From assembly GCF_000284295.1 (NCBI RefSeq), contig NC_017093.1, positions 3,720,001 to 3,784,000 of the forward strand: 64,000 bases of DNA, read 5' to 3'. Positions within the stretch are counted from its first letter, which is position 1; the number at the start of each line of letters is the position of its first letter. The stretch comes from Actinoplanes missouriensis 431 (lineage in GTDB: Bacteria > Actinomycetota > Actinomycetes > Mycobacteriales > Micromonosporaceae). The translations under genes and the position numbers were made by a program. Under the pieces are notes generated by a model. That model was not told where the DNA came from, searched no databases, and saw only the letters and a list, made by a program, of their open reading frames with translations. This document shows, in pieces, positions 25,941-33,637 of this stretch.

Positions 25941-26297
25941 ATGTTCCCAGCTGAGAACCTGCGTGACTGGCGCGGCGAGAACGTCGTCGACCCGGAAGGC
26001 GACAAGATCGGCGAGTTGGAGGCCGTTTACGTCGACACGGTCAACGACGAACCGGCGTTCGCCACTGTCCGCGTCGGCATCATCGGGCGGCACCGGCTCG
26101 TCTTCGTGCCGCTCGCCGGAGCGACCGTCAGTCCCAAGGCTGTGCGTGTCCGCTACGACAAGAAGCTGGTCGGCAATGCGCCCGGCATCGGTGTGGACGG
26201 CGAACTCGCCGCCTCCGACGAGCCGTCGGTCTTCGCGCATTACGGCCTGCCCTACGATTCCGGGTTCTCCGGGGCTCGGCGCCTCGCCCGCCGCTGA
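25941..26297 (+). CDS. PRC-barrel domain protein
   Basis: 118 residues. 'DWRGENVVDPEGDKIGELEAVYVD' region and 'PAFATVRVGIIGRHRLVFVP' form the six-stranded PRC barrel seen in RimM and photosynthetic reaction-centre H subunits; stand-alone forms are common in actinobacteria and of unclear, possibly stress-related, role. The tail ends 'GARRLARR'. It sits between the two ArsR-SRPBCC cassettes on the opposite strand. Confidence 0.85.
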   Translation: MFPAENLRDWRGENVVDPEGDKIGELEAVYVDTVNDEPAFATVRVGIIGRHRLVFVPLAGATVSPKAVRVRYDKKLVGNAPGIGVDGELAASDEPSVFAHYGLPYDSGFSGARRLARR

Positions 26298-26303
26298 AAT
26301 CCG

Positions 26304-26338
26304 CTGCGCTGCGCTGCGCTGCGCTGCGCTGCGCTGCG
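26304..26338. repeat. Pentanucleotide microsatellite
   Basis: Seven perfect CTGCG units just after the PRC-barrel stop codon (26297), followed by two GAGGTG(T/C) duplications. Non-coding. Confidence 0.95.
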
Positions 26339-26422
26339 CGAGGTGTGAGGTGCGAGGTGCGGGGGCGTCGACCGGCCGCGGCTCCTCGCGCGCCTGAGAG
26401 GACGCGCCGGGACCGCCGCTGC

Positions 26423-26902
26423 TCAGCGCTGCGACTCGAAGTGCTCCTTCATCGCCGGGTAGTAGTCGTCGAAGGTCGGCGCCGGAGTGCCATCGCGGGA
26501 GGCGACCAGCAGGTCCAGGTAGTACTCCCAGCCGGGACCGACCTCGCCGACACTCTCCTTGCCGGTCAGGTGCTGGGTGAAGCGCAACTCGGTCACGCCG
26601 GCGGTCTCGGTCAGCGTGAGATCCAGGTGCCAGGCGCCGTAGTCGTCCACGGCGGAGAGCGCCAGCCGGCGCGGTCGCTCACAGGCGTCGATCGTCATGT
26701 CCATCCAGGGCTGATCCTCCTCCTGCGCCATCTGCACCTTGATCGGCCGGCCCGGCGCCGCGTCACCCTGCCACGGGCCGAACCAGCGAGCCGTCCGGTC
26801 CGGCTCGGTGAGGCTCGCCCACACGTCGTCGATCGGCGCGCGGAACGTGCGGGTCAGCACCAGGTCGTCGCCGAACAACCGTCCGGTCGGGGTGGGGCTC
26901 AT
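26423..26902 (-). CDS. SRPBCC (AHSA1-like) protein
   Basis: 159 residues. 'DLVLTRTFRAPIDDVWASLT', then 'EPDRTARWFGPW', is the canonical AHSA1 opening, and 'VTELRFTQHLTG' plus the final helix 'DDYYPAMKEHFESQR' complete the fold. ATG 26902 overlaps the ArsR stop, with AGGAGGAG upstream. This is an intact version of the frameshifted cassette 1.2 kb away. Confidence 0.9.
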   Translation of the reverse strand: MSPTPTGRLFGDDLVLTRTFRAPIDDVWASLTEPDRTARWFGPWQGDAAPGRPIKVQMAQEEDQPWMDMTIDACERPRRLALSAVDDYGAWHLDLTLTETAGVTELRFTQHLTGKESVGEVGPGWEYYLDLLVASRDGTPAPTFDDYYPAMKEHFESQR

Positions 26903-27255
26903 GCGATCTCCTCCTGAGGTGATGGGCGCCGCTCGCGGCGAGTGCGGTAGACCTCGGTCTCGAGGGCGTCGAAACGGTGGTGCCACCCGGACGGGCGCTG
27001 CACCTGATCAAGCCAGGAGGACAGCTCGCCGAGCGGGGCGGTGTCGAGCGTGTAGACGCGGTGCCGGCCCTCTGCGGTGTCCTGAACCAGCCCTGACCTG
27101 CGCAGCACCCGCAGGTGGCGGCTGACGGCGGGCCGGCTGATGTCGAACCCGTCCGCGATCTGGCCTGCGGTGAGCGCGGCGTCGCGCAGCATCAGCATGA
27201 TCCGTCGTCGAACCGGGTCGGCGATCGCGCCGGCCACCTCGTCCATTTGCTCCAC
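26899..27255 (-). CDS. ArsR family regulator
   Basis: 118 residues. 'AGAIADPVRRRIMLMLRDAA' and 'FDISRPAVSRHLRVLRRSGL' form the winged HTH, and 'GRHRVYTLDTAPLGELSSWL' is the wing and dimer helix. No metal-binding cysteines. It is translationally coupled to SRPBCC. Either GTG 27255 or ATG 27246 may start it. The perfect 8-bp inverted repeat just upstream is its probable autoregulatory operator. Confidence 0.9.
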   Translation of the reverse strand: MEQMDEVAGAIADPVRRRIMLMLRDAALTAGQIADGFDISRPAVSRHLRVLRRSGLVQDTAEGRHRVYTLDTAPLGELSSWLDQVQRPSGWHHRFDALETEVYRTRRERRPSPQEEIA

Positions 27256-27262
27256 GGGAAAA

Positions 27263-27282
27263 GCGTAACCTCCCGGTTACGC
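27263..27282. promoter_or_regulatory. Probable ArsR operator
   Basis: GCGTAACC-TCCC-GGTTACGC, a perfect inverted repeat 8 bp upstream of the ArsR GTG codon. The 12-2-12-like symmetry and position fit ArsR self-repression. Confidence 0.75.
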
Positions 27283-27306
27283 GTCAACAACTGGCGACTT
27301 CGGTGG

Positions 27307-28251
27307 CTACACGGTGGTGTCGGCGGTGAGTTCGTTGAGCCACGCTTGCGGCGCGGTGCGGAACTGCTCGTCGACCGGGACGGCAGCATCACGCAGCGCG
27401 CGCTGCCAGGCCACCGCCCGTGACACCCGGGTGACCCGGCAGGCCAGTGTGACCGAGCTGCGCAGCGTCGGCAGATCTGCCAGGTCGGACCACGGTTCCA
27501 GGTAGGCGTCGCGCAGCCGGCCCAGCTCGCGCTGCCGGTCCGCGGCATCCATGGCGTCGTGCATGACGTTGAGCGCGACCAGCAGCGAACCGAACGGGTG
27601 GGCGATGCTCGCGTCACCCCAGTCGAAGAAGCGCAGATCGGCGAAGACGTTGCCGTCGTGCAGGTCGTCGTGCTGCAGAGCCGGCGGGATGCCGTCGGCG
27701 GAGAGGGCCGCGCACCACTCGCTGAAGTTTGCCTGCTCGGCCGGGCCGATCGTGGCGTGCACCTGCGGGTCGGAGAGCAGGGCGGTCAGCGTCGCCGGAA
27801 GCATCGTGACGCGCTGATCGGGCACGCCGAGCGCGAGCAGCGCCGTCACGTGCGGGGCGGTGGCTCGTTGCAGGGCGGCGTATGCCTGCAGCATGTCGAT
27901 CCAGGTCGCCGTCCGGTTGGCGGCTGTCCGGGTCTCGCGCAGCGTGGGTCCCGCGTCGGCGGTCACCATCCAGCCGCGCTCCGCGTCGGTCGCCAGCGGC
28001 GCGAGCGTGGCGCCGGGGGCGATCCCGGTGAGGGCGTCGGCGAGCGCGGCTTCGTACCGGCAGGCCGTGATGTTGGCTTTGAACCAGCGGGTGCCCGCGG
28101 CGGTCGGCGCACGATGGGTGACCGACCAGGGGCGGACGCGGACCCGCTCGATCGGGCCGGTCGGCGGGGTGCCGAGTTCGTCGAGCCGCGCGGTGAGCCA
28201 TGCGTCGGCCTCGCTCTGCCAGCCGATGTCGTTCCAGTCGTTGGTGCGCAC
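27307..28251 (-). CDS. APH-family phosphotransferase
   Basis: 314 residues. Catalytic loop 'ALQHDDLHDGNVFAD' (HDDxHxGN) and metal Asp 'LRFFDWGDASIAHPFG' are intact; 'GGTRWFKAN'-type sequence ('AGTRWFKANITACRYEAAL') supplies the ATP-binding Lys. This resembles broad actinobacterial phosphotransferases of unknown substrate. GTG 28251 lies within the first unit of a 28-bp tandem repeat, and no ribosome site precedes it. Confidence 0.85.
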   Translation of the reverse strand: MRTNDWNDIGWQSEADAWLTARLDELGTPPTGPIERVRVRPWSVTHRAPTAAGTRWFKANITACRYEAALADALTGIAPGATLAPLATDAERGWMVTADAGPTLRETRTAANRTATWIDMLQAYAALQRATAPHVTALLALGVPDQRVTMLPATLTALLSDPQVHATIGPAEQANFSEWCAALSADGIPPALQHDDLHDGNVFADLRFFDWGDASIAHPFGSLLVALNVMHDAMDAADRQRELGRLRDAYLEPWSDLADLPTLRSSVTLACRVTRVSRAVAWQRALRDAAVPVDEQFRTAPQAWLNELTADTTV

Positions 28252-28383
28252 GAGGGTGACAGTAAAGCGCGGCGCGCACGAGGGCGACAGGAGAGCTCGG
28301 CGCGCACGAGGGCGACAGGAGAGCGCGGCGCTCCCGAGGGCGACAGGAGAGCGCGGCGCTCCCGAGGGTGACGGGAGAGCGCG
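28244..28383. repeat. Five tandem 28-bp repeats beginning at a start codon
   Basis: Exact 28-bp period: 28244, 28272, 28300, 28328 and 28356. The unit nearest the gene contains the phosphotransferase GTG, and the other four extend upstream of it, each keeping a CGAGGG(C/T)GAC core. Copies 2 and 3 differ by one base, and the distal two share GCGCTCCC in place of GCGCGCAC. Confidence 0.95.
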
Positions 28384-28421
28384 GCGGGTCGCCGATCATC
28401 CGGGATCCGGCGGCGATGGCC

Positions 28422-28451
28422 GGCCCGGCGCCAGTGGTGTCGCGCCGGGCC
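28422..28451 (-). terminator. Terminator of the PHP-domain gene
   Basis: GGCCCGGCGC/GCGCCGGGCC, a perfect 10-bp stem with a 10-nt loop, 13 bp beyond the PHP stop codon on the minus strand. Confidence 0.7.
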
Positions 28452-28464
28452 GAATCGGTCACGG

Positions 28465-30129
28465 TCAGACGTCGATGAAGATCGGGTTGGTGTAGAACCA
28501 GGTGTCCAGCCAGGGATCGCCGTCACCGGGGGTGTGCGCCACCGGGCCGTGCGGGTCGATCCTGGCGCCGAGCAGGCCGGGACCGTTGCGGCGGCCGTCG
28601 CTGCCGCGCAGGCGCAGGTACGTCGGCTCCCGCACCGGGTCGATCGGGATGCGCAACGTGTACGTGCCGGAGCGTCCACTCACGTCGACACTGCGCGCCA
28701 CCTTGGTGGCGGGCGCCCGCCACGACGTGCGGTCGGCGGCCGGGCCGCGGACCGCGCCACGGATCACGTCGACGTGGGCCAGCTCGGGCAGCACGCCGTG
28801 ATAGTTCGGCCGCGACGCGGTGGTGACCGTGACCAGCAGCGTGAGCTTCTGACCCTTGCGAACGCGCAGCCGGCCACCGAGGGTCGCGCCACGCCCGGAC
28901 CCGCCGGCGACCAGGCGCACGTCGATCGCGTCGATCAACTGCCCGTGATCCACCCACACACGGCCCGCCCGGAGACCCGCCATCACCTCGCGGTAGCCGT
29001 ACCGAGTGACGCCGACGTGGGTGCGGCTGAACTGACCGGGCCAGAAGTCGCTGCCGGCCTGCGGGGTGCTCGTCTGCACCGGATCGGGCAGTTTGCCGGT
29101 GTTGTCGAAGTTCTTGCCGGGTGCCCAGTCACCGTTGCGCCAGGTGTCGTACACCGTACGGTGATTGTCGGAATTTGATGTGATCGAGAAGAGCTTGCCC
29201 TCGGCGAGGAGCGCGTCCCACATGCCGCCGACGGTCGCGGTCATCCAGTCGAAACCGCCGTAGGTCACATACGACTCGGCGGGGTAGCCGGTCCAGGACT
29301 GGGCGGACGGCTTGTTCTCGTACTCCCCGCGGATGCTGTTCGCGCCCCGCCAACCCGGCAGCGCGGCGCCCTGAGCACCCGGAGCGCCCTCCATGCCGAT
29401 CATGATGCCGGGTGCGGCGTCACGCCATCCGCGCAGCTCAGTGGGGGAGTCGATGCCGAGCCGGGACGGGTGGTTGGCAAAGACCAGCGCGTCGGGCACG
29501 TCACCGGCCCGCTTGCGGGCGGCCAGCCATTTGAGCGCCTCGACGGCGAGAGCCTGGTTCTCCGGGGTGTCGGTGGTGCGATTGAGGAGCTTTCCGTCGT
29601 ACGCCAATTCGAACTGTCGCAGGATCTCCGCTTCGTTCGGGCCGGGCGCGGTGAAGACGGTGGCGTGCTCGGCGGCCGGGATGTACCACTCCAGGCCTTG
29701 GAACAGCAGCATCCGCGGGTTCTCGGCGCGGGCCGTGACCACCTCGGCATGCTCGGCGAGGGCGCCGCCGGCGTTGGCGTGACCGATGTTGCTGTGCTCG
29801 GTGAGCACCATCCAGTCCAGACCGAACTGGGCTGCCCGCATGGCCTGCTGGCTGAACGTGTACTTCGCGTCGTGGCTGTAGACGGTGTGCACGTGGTGGT
29901 CGCCCGCCAGGTACACGAAGTCGGGATCGTCGTCCCCCTGGGACGGGCGTGACGCGCTGGTGGCGGCAGAAGCGGCGGCGGGGGAGGCGAGCACGCCGGC
30001 GGTCGCGAAGCCCGCGCCGAACAGGCCGGCGTTACGCAGCAGGCCGCGCCGGGACACGCCCTGCGCGTCGAGCTGGTCGGCGGAGACGGCGGGATCCGCC
30101 CACTCCGGCAATGGTTGTTCCGTAGACAT
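28465..30129 (-). CDS. Tat-exported PHP-domain phosphoesterase
   Basis: 554 residues. Twin-arginine signal 'VSRRGLLRNAGLFGAGFA' in the first 50 residues, cleaved after 'ASA'. The PHP metal-binding motif 'GDHHVHTVYSHDAKYT' is followed by 'LTEHSNIGH', 'FANHPSRLG' and 'SNSDNH', which supply further His/Asp ligands. PHP enzymes hydrolyse phosphoesters in polymerases, histidinol phosphate or nucleotides; secreted versions are uncharacterised. The C-terminal 200 residues look like a beta domain. Start ATG 30129 or 30135; no clear ribosome site. Confidence 0.85.
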   Translation of the reverse strand: MSTEQPLPEWADPAVSADQLDAQGVSRRGLLRNAGLFGAGFATAGVLASPAAASAATSASRPSQGDDDPDFVYLAGDHHVHTVYSHDAKYTFSQQAMRAAQFGLDWMVLTEHSNIGHANAGGALAEHAEVVTARAENPRMLLFQGLEWYIPAAEHATVFTAPGPNEAEILRQFELAYDGKLLNRTTDTPENQALAVEALKWLAARKRAGDVPDALVFANHPSRLGIDSPTELRGWRDAAPGIMIGMEGAPGAQGAALPGWRGANSIRGEYENKPSAQSWTGYPAESYVTYGGFDWMTATVGGMWDALLAEGKLFSITSNSDNHRTVYDTWRNGDWAPGKNFDNTGKLPDPVQTSTPQAGSDFWPGQFSRTHVGVTRYGYREVMAGLRAGRVWVDHGQLIDAIDVRLVAGGSGRGATLGGRLRVRKGQKLTLLVTVTTASRPNYHGVLPELAHVDVIRGAVRGPAADRTSWRAPATKVARSVDVSGRSGTYTLRIPIDPVREPTYLRLRGSDGRRNGPGLLGARIDPHGPVAHTPGDGDPWLDTWFYTNPIFIDV

Positions 30130-30213
30130 GATCATGGAGGCTTGCCGACACGGCCGTCCGGCACACCAACGCCCGGTCAACGGTGGGCAGCCGATACCCC
30201 AACTCCTCACCGC

Positions 30214-30891
30214 TCAGCCTCGCTCCGCGCTACGGCGGCGGGGCGCGATGAGGCCGGACTCGTAGGCCCAGACGACCAGCTGTGCCCGGTCGTGACAGTG
30301 CAGCTTGATCATCGCTCGGTTGACGTGGGTCTTGGCGGTCAGCGGACTGATCACCATCTGGTCGGCGATCTCGTCGTTGGTCAGGCCCCGCCCGACGAGC
30401 TCGACGATCTCCTGCTCGCGGGCCGTCAGCACGGCACGGCCGGCGGCCGGGTCCCCCGGCGGCCGGCTGGACACGAACTCGCTGATCAGGGTGCGTGTCA
30501 CGGTGGGGGCGAGCAGCGCCTCGCCGCGAGCCACGGTGGTGATCGCCTGCAGCAGGGTGGCAGGGTCGGCGTCCTTGAGCAGGAACCCGCTGGCCCCGGC
30601 GCGCAGGGAGGCGAAAACATACTCACTCAGCTCGTAGTTCGTCAGGATCAGCACGCGGACGCCGGCCAGGCCGGGGTCGGCGTTGATCCGGCGCGTGGCC
30701 TCGATCCCGTCCATGCCGGGCATCTGCACATCCATCAGGACGACGTCGGGCCGCAGTTTCCCGGCCATGTCGACGGCAGCGGCACCGTCGCCGCATTCAC
30801 CGACGACCTCCAGACCCTCCTCGGCGTCGAGCAGCGCCCGGAACCCGGCCCGCATCAGAGCCTGGTCATCAGCGAGAAGCACCCGGATCAC
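30214..30891 (-). CDS. NarL/LuxR family response regulator
   Basis: 225 residues. The receiver has 'LLADDQALMRAGFRALL' (acidic pair), phospho-acceptor '[13 protein letters not shown]' and 'LLKDADPATLL'. The C-terminal LuxR HTH is 'LTAREQEIVELVGRGLTNDE'. GTG 30891 overlaps the stop of the kinase gene (GTGA), so kinase and regulator are co-translated and form a cognate pair. Target genes are not evident. Confidence 0.95.
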   Translation of the reverse strand: MIRVLLADDQALMRAGFRALLDAEEGLEVVGECGDGAAAVDMAGKLRPDVVLMDVQMPGMDGIEATRRINADPGLAGVRVLILTNYELSEYVFASLRAGASGFLLKDADPATLLQAITTVARGEALLAPTVTRTLISEFVSSRPPGDPAAGRAVLTAREQEIVELVGRGLTNDEIADQMVISPLTAKTHVNRAMIKLHCHDRAQLVVWAYESGLIAPRRRSAERG

Positions 30892-32021
30892 GCGGGGTCC
30901 CTCAGCGGGAACGCGGCTCGGACGGTGAACCCGCCGTCCTCGTCATGCGCGGCGTGCAGCGTGCCGCCCAGCCCGGTGACCCGCTCGCGCATGCCGCTCA
31001 GGCCGATCCCGGGCGCCACCGCGGTCTCCGCAGCGGGCTTGCCGTCGTCGGTGACCGCCACGGTGAGCTCGGTGGGGGAGTAGCCGACGTGGACCCAGGC
31101 GTTGGCGGGACCGGCGGCGTGCCGGGTGACGTTGGTCAGCGCCTCCTGGACGATCCGGTAGCCCGCCTGGTCCACCTCGACCGGCAGCGGCATCGGTGGG
31201 CCGGAGAAGGTGATCTCCACGGGAACGCCGGCAGCCCGGGTGCGCTCGGCCAGCTCGTCGACCCGGGACAGACCGACACGGTCGGCGTCTTCGGGAGAAC
31301 GCAGGACGGCGAGGGTGGCGCGCAGCTCGCGCATCGCCGCACCACTGGCCTCCTGGATCGCCATCAGCGCCGGTGACGGCTCCTCGCCATTCTTACGATT
31401 CAGATGTACGGCTATGCCCGCCTGCACCTTGATCACCGAGATGTTGTGGGTCAGCGAGTCGTGCAGGTCCCGGGCGATTCGCAGCCGTTCCTCGCCGGCG
31501 CGCCGCAGAGCCACCTGCTCGCGGGTGCGCTCCGCCTCGAGGGCACGTTGCTCGGCCTGCTCCAGATAAGCGCGGTGCTGGCGGGCGACCAGACCCGCGA
31601 CGTTGGCCGCGACGAACCAGCCCAGCAACAGGCTGGTGCGCTCGACGAGGAGTTGCGCGGGCCGGCCGTCGGGCGCGGTCGCGATGTCACGGACCAGGAA
31701 GCCGGCGAGGAACAGCACGCTGGTGACACCCGCCGCGAGCCGGCGGCCGCGCCACGCCGCCAGATAGACAGCCGCGAGGACGGGGAAGGAGGCGGCCACT
31801 CCGGCGTGCACCCGGACATGGAAGGCCAGCATCGTGCCGGCGACCACGCCCAGGGCCACGACCGGATAGCGGCGGCACAGGGCGAGCGCGGCCGCCATCA
31901 CCAGGACCAGGGCAACATCGATCACGCTGAGCGGCGCGGCGTCGGGTGACAGAACCGCGTTGCCGAGCAGGAGGGCGCCGAGTGCGGCGCCTCCGAGGGC
32001 GTAGGGCAGGTCCGAGCGCAT
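30888..32021 (-). CDS. NarL-type sensor histidine kinase (HisKA_3)
   Basis: 377 residues. About five or six transmembrane helices fill residues 1-150, then a dimerisation helix with the H-box 'RIARDLHDSLTHNISVIKVQ' and an HATPase domain with 'QEALTNVTRHAAG' (N-box) and 'GIGLSGMRERVTGLGG' (G-box). The membrane sensor has almost no external loops, as in kinases that detect membrane stress or antibiotics. ATG 32021 chosen; the longer start overlaps the promoter region. Confidence 0.93.
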   Translation of the reverse strand: MRSDLPYALGGAALGALLLGNAVLSPDAAPLSVIDVALVLVMAAALALCRRYPVVALGVVAGTMLAFHVRVHAGVAASFPVLAAVYLAAWRGRRLAAGVTSVLFLAGFLVRDIATAPDGRPAQLLVERTSLLLGWFVAANVAGLVARQHRAYLEQAEQRALEAERTREQVALRRAGEERLRIARDLHDSLTHNISVIKVQAGIAVHLNRKNGEEPSPALMAIQEASGAAMRELRATLAVLRSPEDADRVGLSRVDELAERTRAAGVPVEITFSGPPMPLPVEVDQAGYRIVQEALTNVTRHAAGPANAWVHVGYSPTELTVAVTDDGKPAAETAVAPGIGLSGMRERVTGLGGTLHAAHDEDGGFTVRAAFPLRDPA

Positions 32022-32165
32022 GTGCGAACTGTAGGACGCGCATCGACGGATAGGCATCCCGCGGTTGCGGTATGTGGACAGTACTGCGAGCGCGGTATCG
32101 GCGCCCCGTCAAGTGCCTGCGGCGGCAGGACGCTTCGCCGGCCCGCCCGGACGAGCATCGACGGC

Positions 32166-33227
32166 ATGGCATACCGCTTCTTCGCGCCGCCGCCGGCCAG
32201 GGCAGCGACCGGCCGCGTCGCACAGGTCTATCAGCAGATGCGCGACGACTTCCCCGGTCCGGCGCCGACGTTTCACGCGCTCTCGGTCGCTCCGGACGTC
32301 ATGGCCGCCACCTGGGCGCTGATGCGCGAGTCATTGCTGGCGAGCGACGACGGCCCCCACGAGAGGGGGAACCGGGTCGACCGGGAGGTCGTCGCTGCCG
32401 TGGTGTCGCGCGCCAACGGCTGCCGGTTCTGCACCGACGCCCACGTGACTCTCCTGCACGCGCTCGGCGAGCACGAGCTCGCCGAGACGATCGCCCGTGG
32501 TGGCTCCCCGGGCCAGCCCGGCCGGGCCGAGCTGGCCCGGTGGGCCGCGGCGAGCCGCCACCCGCGCGCGACCGGCTGGACCGGACGATCTGACCCTCGG
32601 CTGACCGGCACCCTGCTCGCCTTCCACTTCATCAACCGGGTCGTCTCGGCGCTCCTCACGCCGGACCTGCTGCCCGGCGGCCTGCAACGCTCGTCCGCCG
32701 TCCGGGCCGCCGGCGGCCGCCTCCTCGCCCGCCGACTCCGTGCACCAGTTGTTCCGGGCCGCGGCCTGGCTCTCCTGGACGATCCGGGTGAGCGACCGCC
32801 CGCGTGGGCCGGGCATGACCCGGTCGGCGTGGCCTGGGTGGCTCTGCGTGACGCCGCGGCACGCGGTGGTGACCTGCTGGGCGACCTCGCCCGGCACACC
32901 GTGACGGCGACCGTCCGCTGGGAGGACGGTGGCCATCCCGCGGACCCGGTCGCCTGGGTCGGTGACCTGGTCCGAGACCTGCCCGCCGGCGAGCGGGCCG
33001 GCGCCCGCATCGCACTGCTGGCCGCGTTCGTCCCCGAGGCGATCACCGTCGGCGACACCGGTCTCTGGCGGTTGACCCATCCGTCCGACGCCGGCCTGGT
33101 CCGGCTCGTCGCCTACGGCGCCGTCACCGCGACCGAGCACGTCGCCCGGGCGCTCGACCCCGCGCCCGCCCTGACCCACGCCCACGATGCCGACCGGGAG
33201 GAACCGTCGTGCGCAGAGCTTTCGTGA
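32166..33227 (+). CDS. AhpD-like / carboxymuconolactone decarboxylase-family protein
   Basis: 353 residues. The AhpD-type motif 'RANGCRFCTDAHVTLLHALG' (CxxC with following His) lies near residue 85. In AhpD this dithiol reduces peroxidase partners. The chain is about twice the usual length: residues after about 150 are a second helical domain with no CxxC. It is the first gene of an overlapping three-gene operon with a 4-TM protein and a multicopper oxidase. No ribosome site precedes ATG 32166. Confidence 0.8.
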   Translation: MAYRFFAPPPARAATGRVAQVYQQMRDDFPGPAPTFHALSVAPDVMAATWALMRESLLASDDGPHERGNRVDREVVAAVVSRANGCRFCTDAHVTLLHALGEHELAETIARGGSPGQPGRAELARWAAASRHPRATGWTGRSDPRLTGTLLAFHFINRVVSALLTPDLLPGGLQRSSAVRAAGGRLLARRLRAPVVPGRGLALLDDPGERPPAWAGHDPVGVAWVALRDAAARGGDLLGDLARHTVTATVRWEDGGHPADPVAWVGDLVRDLPAGERAGARIALLAAFVPEAITVGDTGLWRLTHPSDAGLVRLVAYGAVTATEHVARALDPAPALTHAHDADREEPSCAELS

Positions 33228-33637
33228 TCACCAGTGGTGCGCTCCTCGCCGCGTTCGCGCTGCAGTTCGTGTTCGCCGCCGTCGGCGCCTTCACGCAACC
33301 CGCCGAGGACGGCTCCTACCTCTTGCACAGCTTCACCGGCATGGCCGTGATACCCGCACTGTGCCTGCTGACCACGTTGTTCGCGGCCCTGGCGCGGGCG
33401 CCCGGCCGGGTCATCGGCCTGACTCTGCTGCCGCTCGGGCTGGTTCTGCTGCAGGTGCTGCTCGCCGCACTGGCGAATGCCTTCACCGACCCGTCCGGCG
33501 CCAGCACGCCGCTCGGTCTCACCATCGGCGGGCTGCACGCGGTCAACGGCATCGTCGCCGTGCACGTCGTCGCCGGTGTCCTGCGCGAAGCCTTGAAGCC
33601 GTCCCCGCAATCGAGCATGGCGGGTGCCGGCGCATGA
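33209..33637 (+). CDS. Four-helix membrane protein of unknown function
   Basis: 142 residues with four hydrophobic helices and histidines inside or at helix edges ('YLLHSFTGMAV', 'GGLHAVNGIVAVHVV'). That spacing recalls small haem- or quinone-associated cytochrome-b-like proteins, but no motif proves it. GTG 33209 lies 19 nt inside the AhpD-like gene with GGGAGGAA ahead of it. It overlaps the oxidase gene by ATGA. Confidence 0.8.
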   Translation: MRRAFVITSGALLAAFALQFVFAAVGAFTQPAEDGSYLLHSFTGMAVIPALCLLTTLFAALARAPGRVIGLTLLPLGLVLLQVLLAALANAFTDPSGASTPLGLTIGGLHAVNGIVAVHVVAGVLREALKPSPQSSMAGAGA

